Shown here in pieces: positions 1 to 8,975 of a stretch of DNA of 64,000 nucleotides; the first letter of the stretch is position 1, and each line of letters begins with the position of its first letter. A program made the position numbers and the translations under genes. The notes beneath the pieces are model-generated. The model was given only the letters and a program-made list of their open reading frames with translations. It did not search any database and was not told the origin of the DNA. The stretch spans positions 62,001 to 126,000 of the forward strand of contig CAYUQJ010000007.1 in assembly GCA_964446955.1 (NCBI GenBank), given 5' to 3'. The stretch is from Leptolinea sp964446955 (GTDB lineage Bacteria; Chloroflexota; Anaerolineae; Anaerolineales; Anaerolineaceae).

Positions 1-2
1 TT

Positions 3-398
3 GCCACGCTTATTGCAAATCAGGTATTTCCCAATACCCCGATCGTTTCAATTGATCAAAGCGAAGGTATGTTAAAGATGGCACGCAGCAAGATTGAACG
101 ATTGGGGTTCTCGAACATCGAGTTTAAATTGGGAAATGTCCGACGATTACCAGAGTCTGATGGTTCATATGACCTGGTAATCAGCTCAAATGCGCCCGTA
201 TATTTATCCGAAATCGAACGGGTTTTGACACCGGCGGGGAAATGCCTGATCACTTTTTCGTTTGGCGGGCATTCTTTTTGTAAGATAAAAGACGAGGTAT
301 CGAAATACCTCAACAAATTTGGATTATCGTTGGTTGACCTTGATGTTGTTGGTCAGGGGTTTTTTATCATAAGTGAAAGAATCCGACCTTGCTCGTGA
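3..398 (+). CDS. Class I SAM-dependent methyltransferase, 3' part
   Basis: The open frame enters from the left edge in frame 3, so the gene is cut by the window and the ATG at 69 is internal. The visible part has the second half of a Rossmann methyltransferase: an acidic strand end (SIDQSEGML), then the LGNVRRLPESDGSYDLVISS segment typical of motif II and III, and a late strand after a TPAGKCLITFSF turn that corresponds to the usual LkPGG motif. The N-terminal glycine-rich SAM loop lies outside. The substrate cannot be told. Stop codon TGA is at 396-398. Confidence 0.75.
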   Translation, partial: ATLIANQVFPNTPIVSIDQSEGMLKMARSKIERLGFSNIEFKLGNVRRLPESDGSYDLVISSNAPVYLSEIERVLTPAGKCLITFSFGGHSFCKIKDEVSKYLNKFGLSLVDLDVVGQGFFIISERIRPCS

Positions 399-668
399 CA
401 GATGCAAGCCATAGCTTTGGTTATATGTGATCGCCGCTTCCCCTTCAGGTGATGACGCGCGGTTTCTTTCGATCGGCGATTACCCGGTCTCTGAATGTCA
501 TCCGCGCGCAGAAGCAGATCTAAACGTGGGTGGCTCATATGGATGGAATTATGCGTGGATCGTTTTTCTCCATTCCAGTGCCAACCGCGGGATGACCTTA
601 TACGCGGGGAGGTATTTCCGCTGGAATTTCCTTATGCTATCGTTGACAGATTATTGTGAAAGTTAACG

Positions 669-1352
669 ATGCCTATGAAAAACAAACTTCTTGAACTCTG
701 GCAGGAATTCCGCGTAGTGTTTAGCGGACGGAACAACACCATCGACACCATTCTGCCGCCACTGATATTCGCGCTGGTGGACTGGTTAGCCGGTTTGCAG
801 GCAGCGTCCCTTTCCGCCCTGGGGCTGGCCGCTATCCTGACAGTCTACCGCCTGGTTCGCCGCGAATCGTGGTTGTACGCGGTGAGCGGACTTGTCCTGA
901 CCGCCCTGGCGGCCGGGATGGCGTGGTTCACGCAGAGCGCGGTCAGTTTCTTCCTGCCGGCGCTGGTGACAAGCGGAATTACACTGGCGGCATTGCTGAT
1001 CTCCATCGGATTGGGGAAGCCGCTGGCAGCCTGGAGCAGTCACCTGACGCGTGCCTGGCCGCGGGAATGGTACTGGCTGCCATCCATCCGGCCGGCGTAC
1101 ACCGAGGTCACCTGGATGTGGAGCGCGTTTGTAGCCATCCGCCTGGCGGCGCAGATTGTCCTTTACCAGCAGGGCGAGACGGTTCTGCTTGGGTGGGTCA
1201 ACGGGGTGCTGGATTGGCCGGCTTTAGTCGCGGTGCTGGCTTTGAGCTATGTATACGGCCTTTGGCGGCTGGGGAAGCTGGGCGGCCCATCGGTGGATGA
1301 GTATGTAAGCGGGCAGCCTTCTCCGTGGATGGGACAGAAGAAGGGGTTTTAG
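669..1352 (+). CDS. DUF3159-like integral membrane protein
   Basis: A 227-residue protein with about six hydrophobic segments. From memory its organisation fits DUF3159 membrane proteins: an N-terminal ILPPLIFALVDW segment, a central SFFLPALVTSGITLAALL segment, and a C-terminal TWMWSAFVAIRLAAQ helix followed by LYQQG. The function of the family is unknown. It stands alone on the plus strand and faces the flavodoxin gene convergently, with about 60 bp between. A second in-frame ATG at 675 is an alternative start. Membrane protein is sure; the family name is a recognition call. Confidence 0.7.
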   Translation: MPMKNKLLELWQEFRVVFSGRNNTIDTILPPLIFALVDWLAGLQAASLSALGLAAILTVYRLVRRESWLYAVSGLVLTALAAGMAWFTQSAVSFFLPALVTSGITLAALLISIGLGKPLAAWSSHLTRAWPREWYWLPSIRPAYTEVTWMWSAFVAIRLAAQIVLYQQGETVLLGWVNGVLDWPALVAVLALSYVYGLWRLGKLGGPSVDEYVSGQPSPWMGQKKGF

Positions 1353-1416
1353 GGGTGTTATTTGCTCTGGCTGGTCATGTATTCGGCAGCCTGATGGTGT
1401 TCATCCTGTTAAAATA

Positions 1417-2001
1417 TCAAACGAGTTGGCTGAGTGATTTTCCCCACGCCCGGATCATGTCCCAATCGCGGTAATCTCCGGGGGTGGCCTGCACTACAAC
1501 CATCACGAACGCGGCCTGCCACCATTTGAGGCGGAACATCTCCATCTTCCCGTTGAAAAACGCCACGCTGACCGGTTTCGCACCGGGGCCCGGCGGAAGC
1601 ATCGATTTGAGGTAATAGCCGATGGTGGTGAAACGTTCCTTTATATTCAAAGAGCCCGGTTTTACCTCATCAGCCACCAGGTTCTCATCCAGGGTCAGCG
1701 CGACCGGCGGCAGGGTTTCACGAGATGCCCGCGTGAGGCGCATGGCACAGGCGAAATAGGCGGTTTTGCGGGTGGCGAGTTCCGACTGGTGCTTCCTGAC
1801 AAACTGACGGGCCGGACTTTGCCAGCCCAATATCATCGGCGCGCCCATCACCACGGCATCGTAGCCGCTGACGGTGCTGACGTCTTTCATGGGGCGCACC
1901 TCAACTGTGTGCCCGGCATCGGTAAGCTCGGCTGCTACGGCTTCAGCCACTTCTGTGGTTGAACCGGAATTGGTCGAATACGCCACAAGAACTTTACTCA
2001 T
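1417..2001 (-). CDS. Flavodoxin-domain protein (HemG-like)
   Basis: The 194-residue protein opens with VLVAYSTNSGSTTEVAEAVA, the FMN phosphate-binding loop of flavodoxins (T/S-x-T/S-G-x-T). A GYDAVVMGAPM stretch follows, as in the second flavin loop. The length and the W-rich C-terminus resemble menaquinone-dependent protoporphyrinogen dehydrogenase (HemG) and related flavodoxin-fold proteins, which bind FMN and move electrons. No haem genes are nearby, so the HemG role is not supported by context. The CoA-binding gene lies 83 bp upstream on the same strand. Confidence 0.75.
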   Translation of the reverse strand: MSKVLVAYSTNSGSTTEVAEAVAAELTDAGHTVEVRPMKDVSTVSGYDAVVMGAPMILGWQSPARQFVRKHQSELATRKTAYFACAMRLTRASRETLPPVALTLDENLVADEVKPGSLNIKERFTTIGYYLKSMLPPGPGAKPVSVAFFNGKMEMFRLKWWQAAFVMVVVQATPGDYRDWDMIRAWGKSLSQLV

Positions 2002-2084
2002 CGTTCGTTTTATCCCTTAAAAAATAAATTGCTGTCATTTTGTCAGTCGCTTTGACTTTATTGGAAAAGTGGAAGCGATTCGGA

Positions 2085-2525
2085 TCAATACTGGCCAAGG
2101 AGTTTGGCGAAGAATTTGTGAAAGGCGTGAAAAGACGTTGCTTCACCGGCATACATGAGGATGCATTTGCCTTCCACTGGTTGGACACCCACCTCGCGGG
2201 CTGCTTTGGCGGTCTCGAGGGATTGAGAGCCCTGCTGCAGCCAGATCTTTTTCACCCCGGCGGCGGCTGCTTCGCGGATGACCGCGGAAGCTTTCTGCGG
2301 CGGCAGGCAGATGACCGCGCCATCGACCTTGCCGGCCAGGTCCGCAATGGACGGGTAGCACTTGTCACCGGCGATTGTCTCCATCTGCGGGTTGACGCCG
2401 TACACCTCGAAGCCCCGGGCTTTCAGGTCAGTGTAGATGGTAGTCCCGAATTTCGTGGCGGAACGCGACACGCCGACCACGGCAAGCCGTTTGGATTGAA
2501 TAAAATCCTGTATGTTTTGATCCAT
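2085..2525 (-). CDS. CoA-binding domain protein (YccU type)
   Basis: About 146 residues with the Rossmann-like CoA-binding fold: LAVVGVSRSATKFG near the N-terminus (glycine loop), then GFEVYGVNPQ, a VDGAVICLPP strand, and KKIWLQQGSQS. These match stand-alone CoA-binding proteins such as YccU; their cellular role is poorly known. I chose the ATG at 2523-2525, which has an AGGTG ribosome site just upstream; a GTG at 2532-2534 would place the start inside that site. Same strand as the downstream flavodoxin gene. Confidence 0.8.
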   Translation of the reverse strand: MDQNIQDFIQSKRLAVVGVSRSATKFGTTIYTDLKARGFEVYGVNPQMETIAGDKCYPSIADLAGKVDGAVICLPPQKASAVIREAAAAGVKKIWLQQGSQSLETAKAAREVGVQPVEGKCILMYAGEATSFHAFHKFFAKLLGQY

Positions 2526-2633
2526 GCTGTTCACCTTTGTGACAATTTAATGGAAATAGTAACACCATTAATACGGAACACAGGCGGATTTGATTGCAAA
2601 TTTTTATCGATGTTTCCACAATTTCTCCGCCGA

Positions 2634-2748
2634 GATGCATACCGATTGCATCGTCCCTACGATGGATGTTTGTCCGTAGGTGAAGCAGATGGAAATAAAC
2701 ACTTCAAACACCCCTATAAAAGGGGACGGGCAGGCGAGCACATCTTAC
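2634..2748 (-). repeat. Composite palindromic repeat, REP-like
   Basis: Two hairpin modules sit between the CoA-binding gene and the lipoprotein gene. The first (2634-2660), read on the minus strand, starts GTAG and has GATGCA/TGCATC arms around a short loop. The second (2711-2748) has a CCCCT/AGGGG hairpin and ends with GAGCACATC then TTAC, the same end seen in the 28-nt REP elements elsewhere in the window. A closely similar composite lies at 6752-6963. Confidence 0.6.
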
Positions 2749-2779
2749 GAGATGTTATAGCCTTAAGGCTGTTTATCCA

Positions 2780-5545
2780 TCAATCACCGGCCATATCCCA
2801 GACGAAGATGTGACTGTCATCCACCGTATAGAATTTGTCGTCAAACAAATAGGTGTGGGTAAACCAGGTGAAGTCCGGATAGTACTTGTACATCAACATA
2901 ATACTCTCGCCCGGTACATCGACTTTGTAGATAAGATGCCGGAAGCTCCTCAAGTTCTGATAATCCCACGGGGTATTATTGGATGTGCATTCAAGCATAA
3001 CGATCGCTTCCAAAGTGTCATCAGTTGGTATCAAATGCAAATTTCCCATCTGGCAGGAGTAAGGTGGATCCTGTTCTTCATCGATTGTTTCCCCGGCGTA
3101 GGGAAGATCGAGGGTATAGGTTTTCTCCAGCTTGTTTGAATCCAGGGAATAAACATCAAATAGAACCAGAGCGTTCTTTTTCTGTCCCCAGCGATAAGAA
3201 TGGTTTACCAACCGGTCAATGCTTTCCACATATTCAAAATTCTCCTTTTTTAATGCAAGGTATCTAATCACCGTCTCCCCGGTTTCCATGGAGACCAATT
3301 CGGCTGTCTTTCCCTTGCGGATCAAAAACATGGTTTCATCCTTGATCAGATCGAAACTTGGATAATCGTTTGTTTTCGTGTCTGCCAGTGTTACCTTGAT
3401 CGTTTGGACAAGTGTACCGTCATCTGTGTTGTAGATCTGATACTCTTTTTTATCCGAGGTCAGGACAACCAGGTATTTGCTGGAAGGCGAGAACCCGGAA
3501 ACAGTCGGTTGTCCTTTTATTGAACTGGGGAGAGTGATCGTGGAAATATCTCGATCGCGGACGATGTCTTTGACCTCAACCCGGTAACCGTTGGAATCGT
3601 CTTTGTTGGATTTATACAACAAGGCGCTGAGGTTTCGCTTATCCTTCCAGGGATGCTGGCTAAATGTAGTGTTTGATTGAATGCGCAGCGGATTTTTGAA
3701 TTCGGAAACAACTCGCATGCTGCGGGAATCAATAACCAGTAGTTTGTTGCTTTTCTCGCATTGTAGTGAAAAATAAATCCCTTCCTCATCGACAAATCTT
3801 GGCCATTCGCCATTCTCACAGAATGTGTTGGTATCAATATATATGGTCTCTCCGGGTTTACTCATTGTTCCCCTGGAGAAATTCCAGTTTTTGCCAGAGG
3901 AGTGCCCGAAGATAAAAGATTGCCCGTTGGAAGAAAATGCCTGGCTGTTCCAGACAGAACCATCAAACCCTTTGATTAAACTCTTTTTCGCGAATGAATC
4001 TAGATTAACAATTTCTATATTGCTTGATGCCAGTGCAAGGCGGTTCGATTCGGGTATGTAGGCGTGCATCGGAAAGCCATAGAATGATTGCACATGCCTG
4101 TCACTGCCATTGATATTCTGTACGACATAGGAATTCTTGGTAATTAATACCTGTTTTTCATCCGAAATGAATGTCAACATCTGCACTTCGCTCGGGCTGG
4201 CGACACGCTGCTTTTCCTCCAGGGTTTCCGCGTCCAGCAAAATGACTTCGGGGGTGTACGGGCTGACGGCGATGGTCTTTCCGTCGGGAGAGAAATCGAC
4301 ATCTGTGATGATCTTCGTTTCAGGCACGGTGAATGTTTTTATATCCCGTCCGGTCTTCAGGTCGATCAATGCCAGGATGTTGCCCCGGGCAAAAGCCGCG
4401 CGGGTCGGGTCGGTGGGTGAAAAGTCCATGGCGAACACATTGGTGATCTTGATCTGATAGTTCAGATTGAAGATCTGTTTATCAGTTGTGAGGTCCCAGG
4501 CTTTAAAGGATTTGTCCTTTTTGGAAAAACACTTGGCCAACAGCGTGTTTCCATCGGGCGATACCTTGATGAACCGGCCGCACAGATCTTTGATGGTCTT
4601 TTCGACCTGCCATTTGCCGTCTCCGTCAACAGACCGCACCTGGATGCCTCCAAGGCCGAGGCCGATATACAGGTGGTTCCCGTCTGGCGAGAAGATGAGA
4701 CTCAGCGGAGCATACGCCAATTCCAGAAAGTCCTGCACTCGGCCAGACGCGGGATCGAGCAGATAGATCCCGCCTTCGGTTGCCACGGCCAAGGTGCGGC
4801 TGTCCGGTGAGGCGGCCAAGTCATAGAAGGCACCGTTTCCCCAGCGCTGCAGAGCGCCTTCCGGCAGCCAGCCGGGATGTTCCGTCGGGGTGGGGGTGGG
4901 GGACGGTTTGGGGGTTGCTGTAGGTTCGGGGGTGTTTGTGGGTTCGGGTGTTGCCGTGACGGTCGCAGTGTAAACCGGTGTCTGGCTGTTCTCCCTTACC
5001 GCAACCTGCGGTTTATCAATTTCTCCCGTCAGTTTTTTCAGCAGGGGATCACCCCATACACTCCAATCACACTCTTTGTTATTGTTGGAGTTTACGACCA
5101 GCTCCAGCTCATTCGCTTCGCCTAAATCCACTGAAAAAGGTACGGCAGCATCCCCGGACTTAAGCGAGCCGGAAGAGTATACCTGCGTGCCATCGACCAA
5201 TATCTGGAAAGTCACGCCATCACCGCATCTGATGCCGTCGTGCATCATGACCGTGCCGGAGAGGGATTGGTATTCCCCGCCCAATTCGTATGTCAGGCGG
5301 GATGGTGCGTGGGCGAAGAGACCGTTGGGGTAGGGCGTGCCCTTTATACTGATGGGTTGGCCTTCCACAAGGCTGTTTTCGGAGAACGGGTTTACCCCGA
5401 TACCCAGGTCGGAAAACCCGATGGAGGTTTTAACTGATTCCAGAGAACTGAGGTAGACATCGATGGTCTCTGGTTGCGGTTTGATGGAAGTACAGGATGC
5501 AAGGAAGAACAATAAGAAAACAGCGGAAAGCGCTTTTTTCTGCAT
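2780..5545 (-). CDS. Lipoprotein with NPCBM domain and WD40-like beta-propeller
   Basis: A 921-residue surface lipoprotein. Residues 1-18 form a lipoprotein signal ending LASC (Cys18 lipidated). Residues about 30-170 resemble an NPCBM carbohydrate-binding module (GLFAHAPSRLTYELGGEY, then GDGVTFQILVDG and WSVWGDPLL). A Thr/Pro-rich linker (about 195-225) precedes many propeller blades of the type ASPDSRTLAVATEGGIYLLD and FSPDGNHLYIG. Such proteins are probably cell-surface sensors or binding scaffolds; no catalytic motif is seen. It is a single gene, with repeat-rich intergenic DNA on both sides. The function is inferred from domain type only. Confidence 0.8.
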   Translation of the reverse strand: MQKKALSAVFLLFFLASCTSIKPQPETIDVYLSSLESVKTSIGFSDLGIGVNPFSENSLVEGQPISIKGTPYPNGLFAHAPSRLTYELGGEYQSLSGTVMMHDGIRCGDGVTFQILVDGTQVYSSGSLKSGDAAVPFSVDLGEANELELVVNSNNNKECDWSVWGDPLLKKLTGEIDKPQVAVRENSQTPVYTATVTATPEPTNTPEPTATPKPSPTPTPTEHPGWLPEGALQRWGNGAFYDLAASPDSRTLAVATEGGIYLLDPASGRVQDFLELAYAPLSLIFSPDGNHLYIGLGLGGIQVRSVDGDGKWQVEKTIKDLCGRFIKVSPDGNTLLAKCFSKKDKSFKAWDLTTDKQIFNLNYQIKITNVFAMDFSPTDPTRAAFARGNILALIDLKTGRDIKTFTVPETKIITDVDFSPDGKTIAVSPYTPEVILLDAETLEEKQRVASPSEVQMLTFISDEKQVLITKNSYVVQNINGSDRHVQSFYGFPMHAYIPESNRLALASSNIEIVNLDSFAKKSLIKGFDGSVWNSQAFSSNGQSFIFGHSSGKNWNFSRGTMSKPGETIYIDTNTFCENGEWPRFVDEEGIYFSLQCEKSNKLLVIDSRSMRVVSEFKNPLRIQSNTTFSQHPWKDKRNLSALLYKSNKDDSNGYRVEVKDIVRDRDISTITLPSSIKGQPTVSGFSPSSKYLVVLTSDKKEYQIYNTDDGTLVQTIKVTLADTKTNDYPSFDLIKDETMFLIRKGKTAELVSMETGETVIRYLALKKENFEYVESIDRLVNHSYRWGQKKNALVLFDVYSLDSNKLEKTYTLDLPYAGETIDEEQDPPYSCQMGNLHLIPTDDTLEAIVMLECTSNNTPWDYQNLRSFRHLIYKVDVPGESIMLMYKYYPDFTWFTHTYLFDDKFYTVDDSHIFVWDMAGD

Positions 5546-5730
5546 GGTAAGCCCCTTTGCTAACGCGCGGATTTTTTGAAACTGATAGGATCATTATAGC
5601 TACCGGAGTTGGCATGGAGCCTTTTTTTTATTGAATCTTTATGTTCATCAGGGTGATGGATTTCGAATGACCCATAGACGAACCGAACCGCGTGCAACGC
5701 ACCCGGAGTGGGACTTTTATAGAATGTAAA

Positions 5731-5760
5731 CATGCTCACCCCTAAAAAGGGGTGGGCATG
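5731..5760. repeat. 30-bp near-perfect palindrome
   Basis: CATGCTCACCCCT and AGGGGTGGGCATG form a 13-bp stem with a single non-Watson-Crick position and a four-A loop. It lies between the 3' end of the orphan gene at 5776 and the 5' end of the lipoprotein gene. Neither strand has a T-run after the stem, so it is probably a member of the local palindromic repeat population and not an intrinsic terminator. The CACCCCT/AGGGGTG core is shared with the repeats at 2711 and 6923. Confidence 0.6.
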
Positions 5761-5775
5761 CGGACCAGTCCTGCA

Positions 5776-6543
5776 TCAGGGAGCAGGATAGAAATAAACG
5801 TAACAATCGTACAGTAGAGTGGATATCAAACTTAAATAATCACTGGGTTCGACGGTTTCACGGCTTCTAAAAATATCGGAAACCAATTTTTGTTCACTCT
5901 TGTTTAACGACAAACCGGAATACATTTCCAGTAATCTATCCCCCGTACGGCGGATATTGTGATCGTTGCATAATCCCGGCTGTCCGGTCAGGCATTTTTC
6001 TTTGATAACAGTCATCAGGGGTTCTTCTCTGTTCATTGTTTCTATTTTCCGGTCGGCGGGTTCCAGGATGCCGTACGGCAGATTGCTTTTGAATGACATC
6101 ATATTTCGATGAGCGGGTGTGAGTTCACCCATTCCTGCGGGTGACCAAAAGGATGAATTTCTTATTACAGCCTGTTGTCTCAATAAATCAAAAAGTTCAC
6201 TTTTTCGATAGAACGCCGGTGACACGTAGAGCGCGAAATGGTCTTTTTTTTCCAGATCCTGCATAAGTTTGTGCATATGGGTTTTATTTCTGGGTTGAAT
6301 CTGATACCGATAAAACGGCAGCCCCCAATACTCTCTTAAGGATGCCCCGGGTCCAATAATATATTCACTCATTTTGAATTGAACAAAAAATAAAAATCCA
6401 TAAACATCATCACCGGGGATGAAGAGTTTCTCTTTTTTTAATGACGGAAAAATGGGCGCGCCCAGCGAGTAAAAACCATACATGGTTACCAGTTCATAGG
6501 AAAAAGCGGTTACAAATGAGACTTCGGATAATTGCGATCTCAT
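5776..6543 (-). CDS. Hypothetical protein, 255 aa
   Basis: I do not recognise this protein. The start was set at the ATG 6541-6543 because AAGGAGTTAATT precedes it; the longer frame upstream lacks such a site. The product looks cytosolic and mixed alpha/beta, with no signal peptide and no clear membrane segment. It has aromatic-rich patches (YGFYSLGAPIF, YGFLFFVQF) and ends CYVYFYPAP. It lies alone between two repeat-rich intergenic regions, just before the Gabija operon. A defence-island passenger is possible but nothing in the sequence shows it. Confidence 0.6.
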   Translation of the reverse strand: MRSQLSEVSFVTAFSYELVTMYGFYSLGAPIFPSLKKEKLFIPGDDVYGFLFFVQFKMSEYIIGPGASLREYWGLPFYRYQIQPRNKTHMHKLMQDLEKKDHFALYVSPAFYRKSELFDLLRQQAVIRNSSFWSPAGMGELTPAHRNMMSFKSNLPYGILEPADRKIETMNREEPLMTVIKEKCLTGQPGLCNDHNIRRTGDRLLEMYSGLSLNKSEQKLVSDIFRSRETVEPSDYLSLISTLLYDCYVYFYPAP

Positions 6544-6674
6544 AATTAACTCCTTTCGAAAGATCGAACCAGGAAAAACAGGATGAACAAAGAAAAGTGA
6601 CACAAATATTAAAGCACGAAAGGATCACCGGCGTTTAACAGTCTTCTTTTCCCTCCTTGGCCGATAAACCGAGT

Positions 6675-6907
6675 GGGACGGGCAAGGCAAGCCCCATGAA
6701 CGAACCGTGCCGCGGGCGATGCACCCGGAGCGGTGATGGTTTCGCCGCCGTGATGCATACCGGATGCATCGCCCCTACAACGGGTATGCGCCGGTAGGGT
6801 TGAAGCAGGCGGAGATAACCCCTGGGCGCGCACCCTTTCGCCGCCGTCGGCTTCAACCGGGGGGACGGCCAGGGCAAGCCCCATGAACGAACCGTGCCGC
6901 GGACGAT
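6675..6907. repeat. 46-bp direct repeat pair
   Basis: Copy one is at 6675-6720 and copy two at 6862-6907. They differ at only a few positions and share the block GCAAGCCCCATGAACGAAC. A weaker relative is visible at about 5680-5712 (GACGAACCGAACCGCG, then GCACCCGGAGTGGGAC). The copies bracket the GATGCAT hairpin at 6752. Confidence 0.6.
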
Positions 6908-6963
6908 TGGATGGAGAAATTCGATGCGCTCACCCTCAAAAAGGGCAGGCAGGCGAGCACATC
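6752..6963 (-). repeat. REP-like composite hairpins
   Basis: On the minus strand the element 6778-6752 reads GTAG, then a GGGC spacer, then GATGCAT...ATGCATC arms. The element 6963-6923 reads GATGTGCTC, a 23-nt loop holding its own GCCCT/AGGGT hairpin, then GAGCGCATC. The outer arms equal those of the 28-nt REP family, so these look like long-loop relatives. The first module is clearly similar to the one at 2634-2660. Confidence 0.55.
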
Positions 6964-6976
6964 CCAAGAGCTATGC

Positions 6977-7378
6977 CTATCTGCGGCATCTCGCGTACAT
7001 TTTCTCCAGGCTGTCTACTTCCGCGCGCCAGTTAAAAGCTTGTTTCACTTTATATAAAGCGATCAACAATAGAATACCAAGCAGCATGAATGGTTCCCAA
7101 GAGTCGATTGCTGTACCAACTACCTGGTAATAGGCAGAAAAAATCAGGAAAAACCAAAATAACCGGGATATCACTTTCAATAATCTGTTCATGCCTATTT
7201 GAAGAAAAATAAGGATCAACATATCAATTGTTGCGATAACCCCCCATACGCATAATAGCAATACCGGAAGATCTTCTAAAAAACCACCTATTCCAAATAT
7301 CCCCAAAAGAATGAGATATATGACCGATAACAGACCAATAATGGAAGTTGTTTTTAAGAGGAGAGAAAAGAATTTCAT
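6977..7378 (-). CDS. Small membrane protein, third gene of the Gabija operon
   Basis: A 133-residue protein with four hydrophobic segments (TSIIGLLSVIYLILLGIFGIG; LLLCVWGVIATIDMLILIFL; ISRLFWFFLIFSAYYQVVG; FMLLGILLLIALY) and a basic C-terminus. No family is recognised. The start is set at the ATG 7376-7378, 4 bp after the gajB stop, with no ribosome site of its own, which suggests translational coupling to gajB. Its low G+C matches gajA and gajB. It could be a defence accessory gene or a passenger; the position favours co-transfer. Confidence 0.6.
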   Translation of the reverse strand: MKFFSLLLKTTSIIGLLSVIYLILLGIFGIGGFLEDLPVLLLCVWGVIATIDMLILIFLQIGMNRLLKVISRLFWFFLIFSAYYQVVGTAIDSWEPFMLLGILLLIALYKVKQAFNWRAEVDSLEKMYARCRR

Positions 7379-7382
7379 ATTT

Positions 7383-8975
7383 TTAAATGTCGATTTGTAA
7401 ACGCAGTTTTTCAACATTATTTAAGAAGAGAAACTCTGATGGATTGGCTGCAATTATCTGTCCCTTACTCTGCCTATAAGTTGATGTACACAATACACAG
7501 CATTTTTTTGCTCTTGTAATTCCTACATAATGTAAATTTAAATCTTGAGAATAATCTCCTCTATATTTAGGTAATATCCATTGATATAGGTTTAGATGGA
7601 ATACAATGTCGAATTCTAAGCCTTTTGCCTTGTGCAATGTCAACAATTGAATTTCTGTGTCGGCTGGAGGTAAAAACGATGCTAACAATTCCCCATTTTC
7701 TAATACTGTTCGTAAATTTGCTAAAGCCAAATTATTACGTGCATTAGGAAGTATTATTTGAGCAACTTGTTCAAATTTGTTGACATGATTAATTAACGGT
7801 TCCCCGCTAGAAATTGAATCTTCAAGGTTACGCAGAATCCCTATGATTTTCAAAGCGGTTTTTTCTTGAAAGTTTAAATTCAAATATTGTTCAATAAACT
7901 CATATTTCGTTTGTTCAGTATTAAATGCCCAAATTAATACTTTGCGAAAAACTGAACCCCATAGACTCGAATCATCGTCAAGAGGGGTAGTTATTATGGG
8001 TTTATGTGGAAGCTCAATATTGTTGTGAATTTCCATTCCTGTTTGTCGATTTTTGAATAATACCCCTACCTTATTGAGTTTTTCTACCCCGTAGCGATTG
8101 GCAAGGATCGGTACCGACTGAGTAAGCCATTGTGCTATTTCAATTTCCGAGCCACGAATACATTTATATAAGACTCGGATTTCCTCCACCGGTTGTGGTA
8201 AATAATTTTCCGCGATTATTTTCGTAGAATAGTTGACAATCGAAAGATGACATCTATGGTTTATTGAAAGAACATATGTTTGAAAATTGCCGTTTTCCCT
8301 CGCCAAAGAAGCTAAAAAGTCAGAGCTTTTATTAGCAAACGCAAATATTGATTGATCTAAATCACCAACTGCTATGCCTATCAAGCCTAAGTTAACTAAT
8401 TCTATGAACAGCTTATGTTGCCATTCATCACAATCTTGATATTCATCAATAATAATATGAGTGAATCTGGCTTTTAAATATCGCCTGCATGCTGGCGAAT
8501 TAATAAAAATAAACGATGCTAAAAATCCAACTTTTTCGAGAAGAATTTTCCCGTCGAGAAAAAGTTTTTTAAAAAAAGCACAGTTCTCTATGTCGGCTAT
8601 TTTAGGGTTATATTCGGGATATTCGGATGGATTTATGTCAGCGAATTTAACTACACCAATTTCTTGATTAGATGATCCAAATACTCTATCCCCAAAAGGA
8701 ATGATGATTTCTGAAATAAAAAACTTGTCGATCGTTCCAAAAAACGAATTTTTTCGGTCAACTCCTCTCGGTAAGCTACGATGTTCAAGTTCGTCACTGG
8801 CTTTATTCGTAAAAGATATTGCTGCTACGCCTTTGTAATGAGGCAAATCAACCAAAATACTTCGGATCTTGAATGCGATTGTAAAAGTTTTTCCAGATCC
8901 CGGTTTAGCAATAACAACACAATTTGATGTTTCTTCTATTATTTTTTTCTGTTCAGGGGTTGGTTCATGTTCCAT
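7383..8975 (-). CDS. gajB: GajB: UvrD/Rep-like helicase of Gabija defence
   Basis: A 530-residue superfamily 1 helicase. Walker A is AKPGSGKT (residues 23-30), motif II is DEYQDC (177-182), motif III GDLDQSIF (204-211), then LSINHRC, LLTLHKAKGLEFDIVF and YVGITRAKKCC (motifs IV, V, VI). The length suits GajB, which is about 500 residues, and is shorter than housekeeping UvrD or Rep. The ATG lies inside the end of the upstream OLD nuclease gene (11-bp overlap 8965-8975), the gene order of Gabija. In known systems GajB works with GajA on phage-triggered nucleotide depletion or DNA ends. Strongly AT-rich compared with flanks. Confidence 0.88.
   Translation of the reverse strand: MEHEPTPEQKKIIEETSNCVVIAKPGSGKTFTIAFKIRSILVDLPHYKGVAAISFTNKASDELEHRSLPRGVDRKNSFFGTIDKFFISEIIIPFGDRVFGSSNQEIGVVKFADINPSEYPEYNPKIADIENCAFFKKLFLDGKILLEKVGFLASFIFINSPACRRYLKARFTHIIIDEYQDCDEWQHKLFIELVNLGLIGIAVGDLDQSIFAFANKSSDFLASLARENGNFQTYVLSINHRCHLSIVNYSTKIIAENYLPQPVEEIRVLYKCIRGSEIEIAQWLTQSVPILANRYGVEKLNKVGVLFKNRQTGMEIHNNIELPHKPIITTPLDDDSSLWGSVFRKVLIWAFNTEQTKYEFIEQYLNLNFQEKTALKIIGILRNLEDSISSGEPLINHVNKFEQVAQIILPNARNNLALANLRTVLENGELLASFLPPADTEIQLLTLHKAKGLEFDIVFHLNLYQWILPKYRGDYSQDLNLHYVGITRAKKCCVLCTSTYRQSKGQIIAANPSEFLFLNNVEKLRLQIDI

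Larger units (their letters stand above)
6544..6976. other. Gene-free region filled with repeats
   Basis: About 430 bp without a credible gene; the open frames here are GC-driven and carry no domain. It contains two direct copies of a 46-bp sequence (6675-6720 and 6862-6907, both ending in a CCGTGCCGCGG-GCGAT-like block), a GATGCAT hairpin ending CCCTAC (6752-6778), and an extended hairpin from GATGCGCTC (6923) to GAGCACATC (6963) with an inner stem. The base composition is much richer in G+C than the Gabija genes next to it. Confidence 0.65.

Noticed and set aside
427..666. 79-aa open frame after the methyltransferase
   Set aside because: No domain, no ribosome site, and composition like non-coding DNA. 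Not enough to call a gene.
2040..2813. Long plus-strand frame across the CoA-binding gene
   Set aside because: Antisense shadow of a recognised gene, and it runs through palindromic repeats.
5731..5760. Intrinsic terminator
   Set aside because: The stem is strong but neither strand has a T-run; better explained as a palindromic repeat.
6609..6967. Two overlapping minus-strand frames of about 100 aa
   Set aside because: They are made of the 46-bp direct repeats and hairpins; peptides repeat themselves for that reason.
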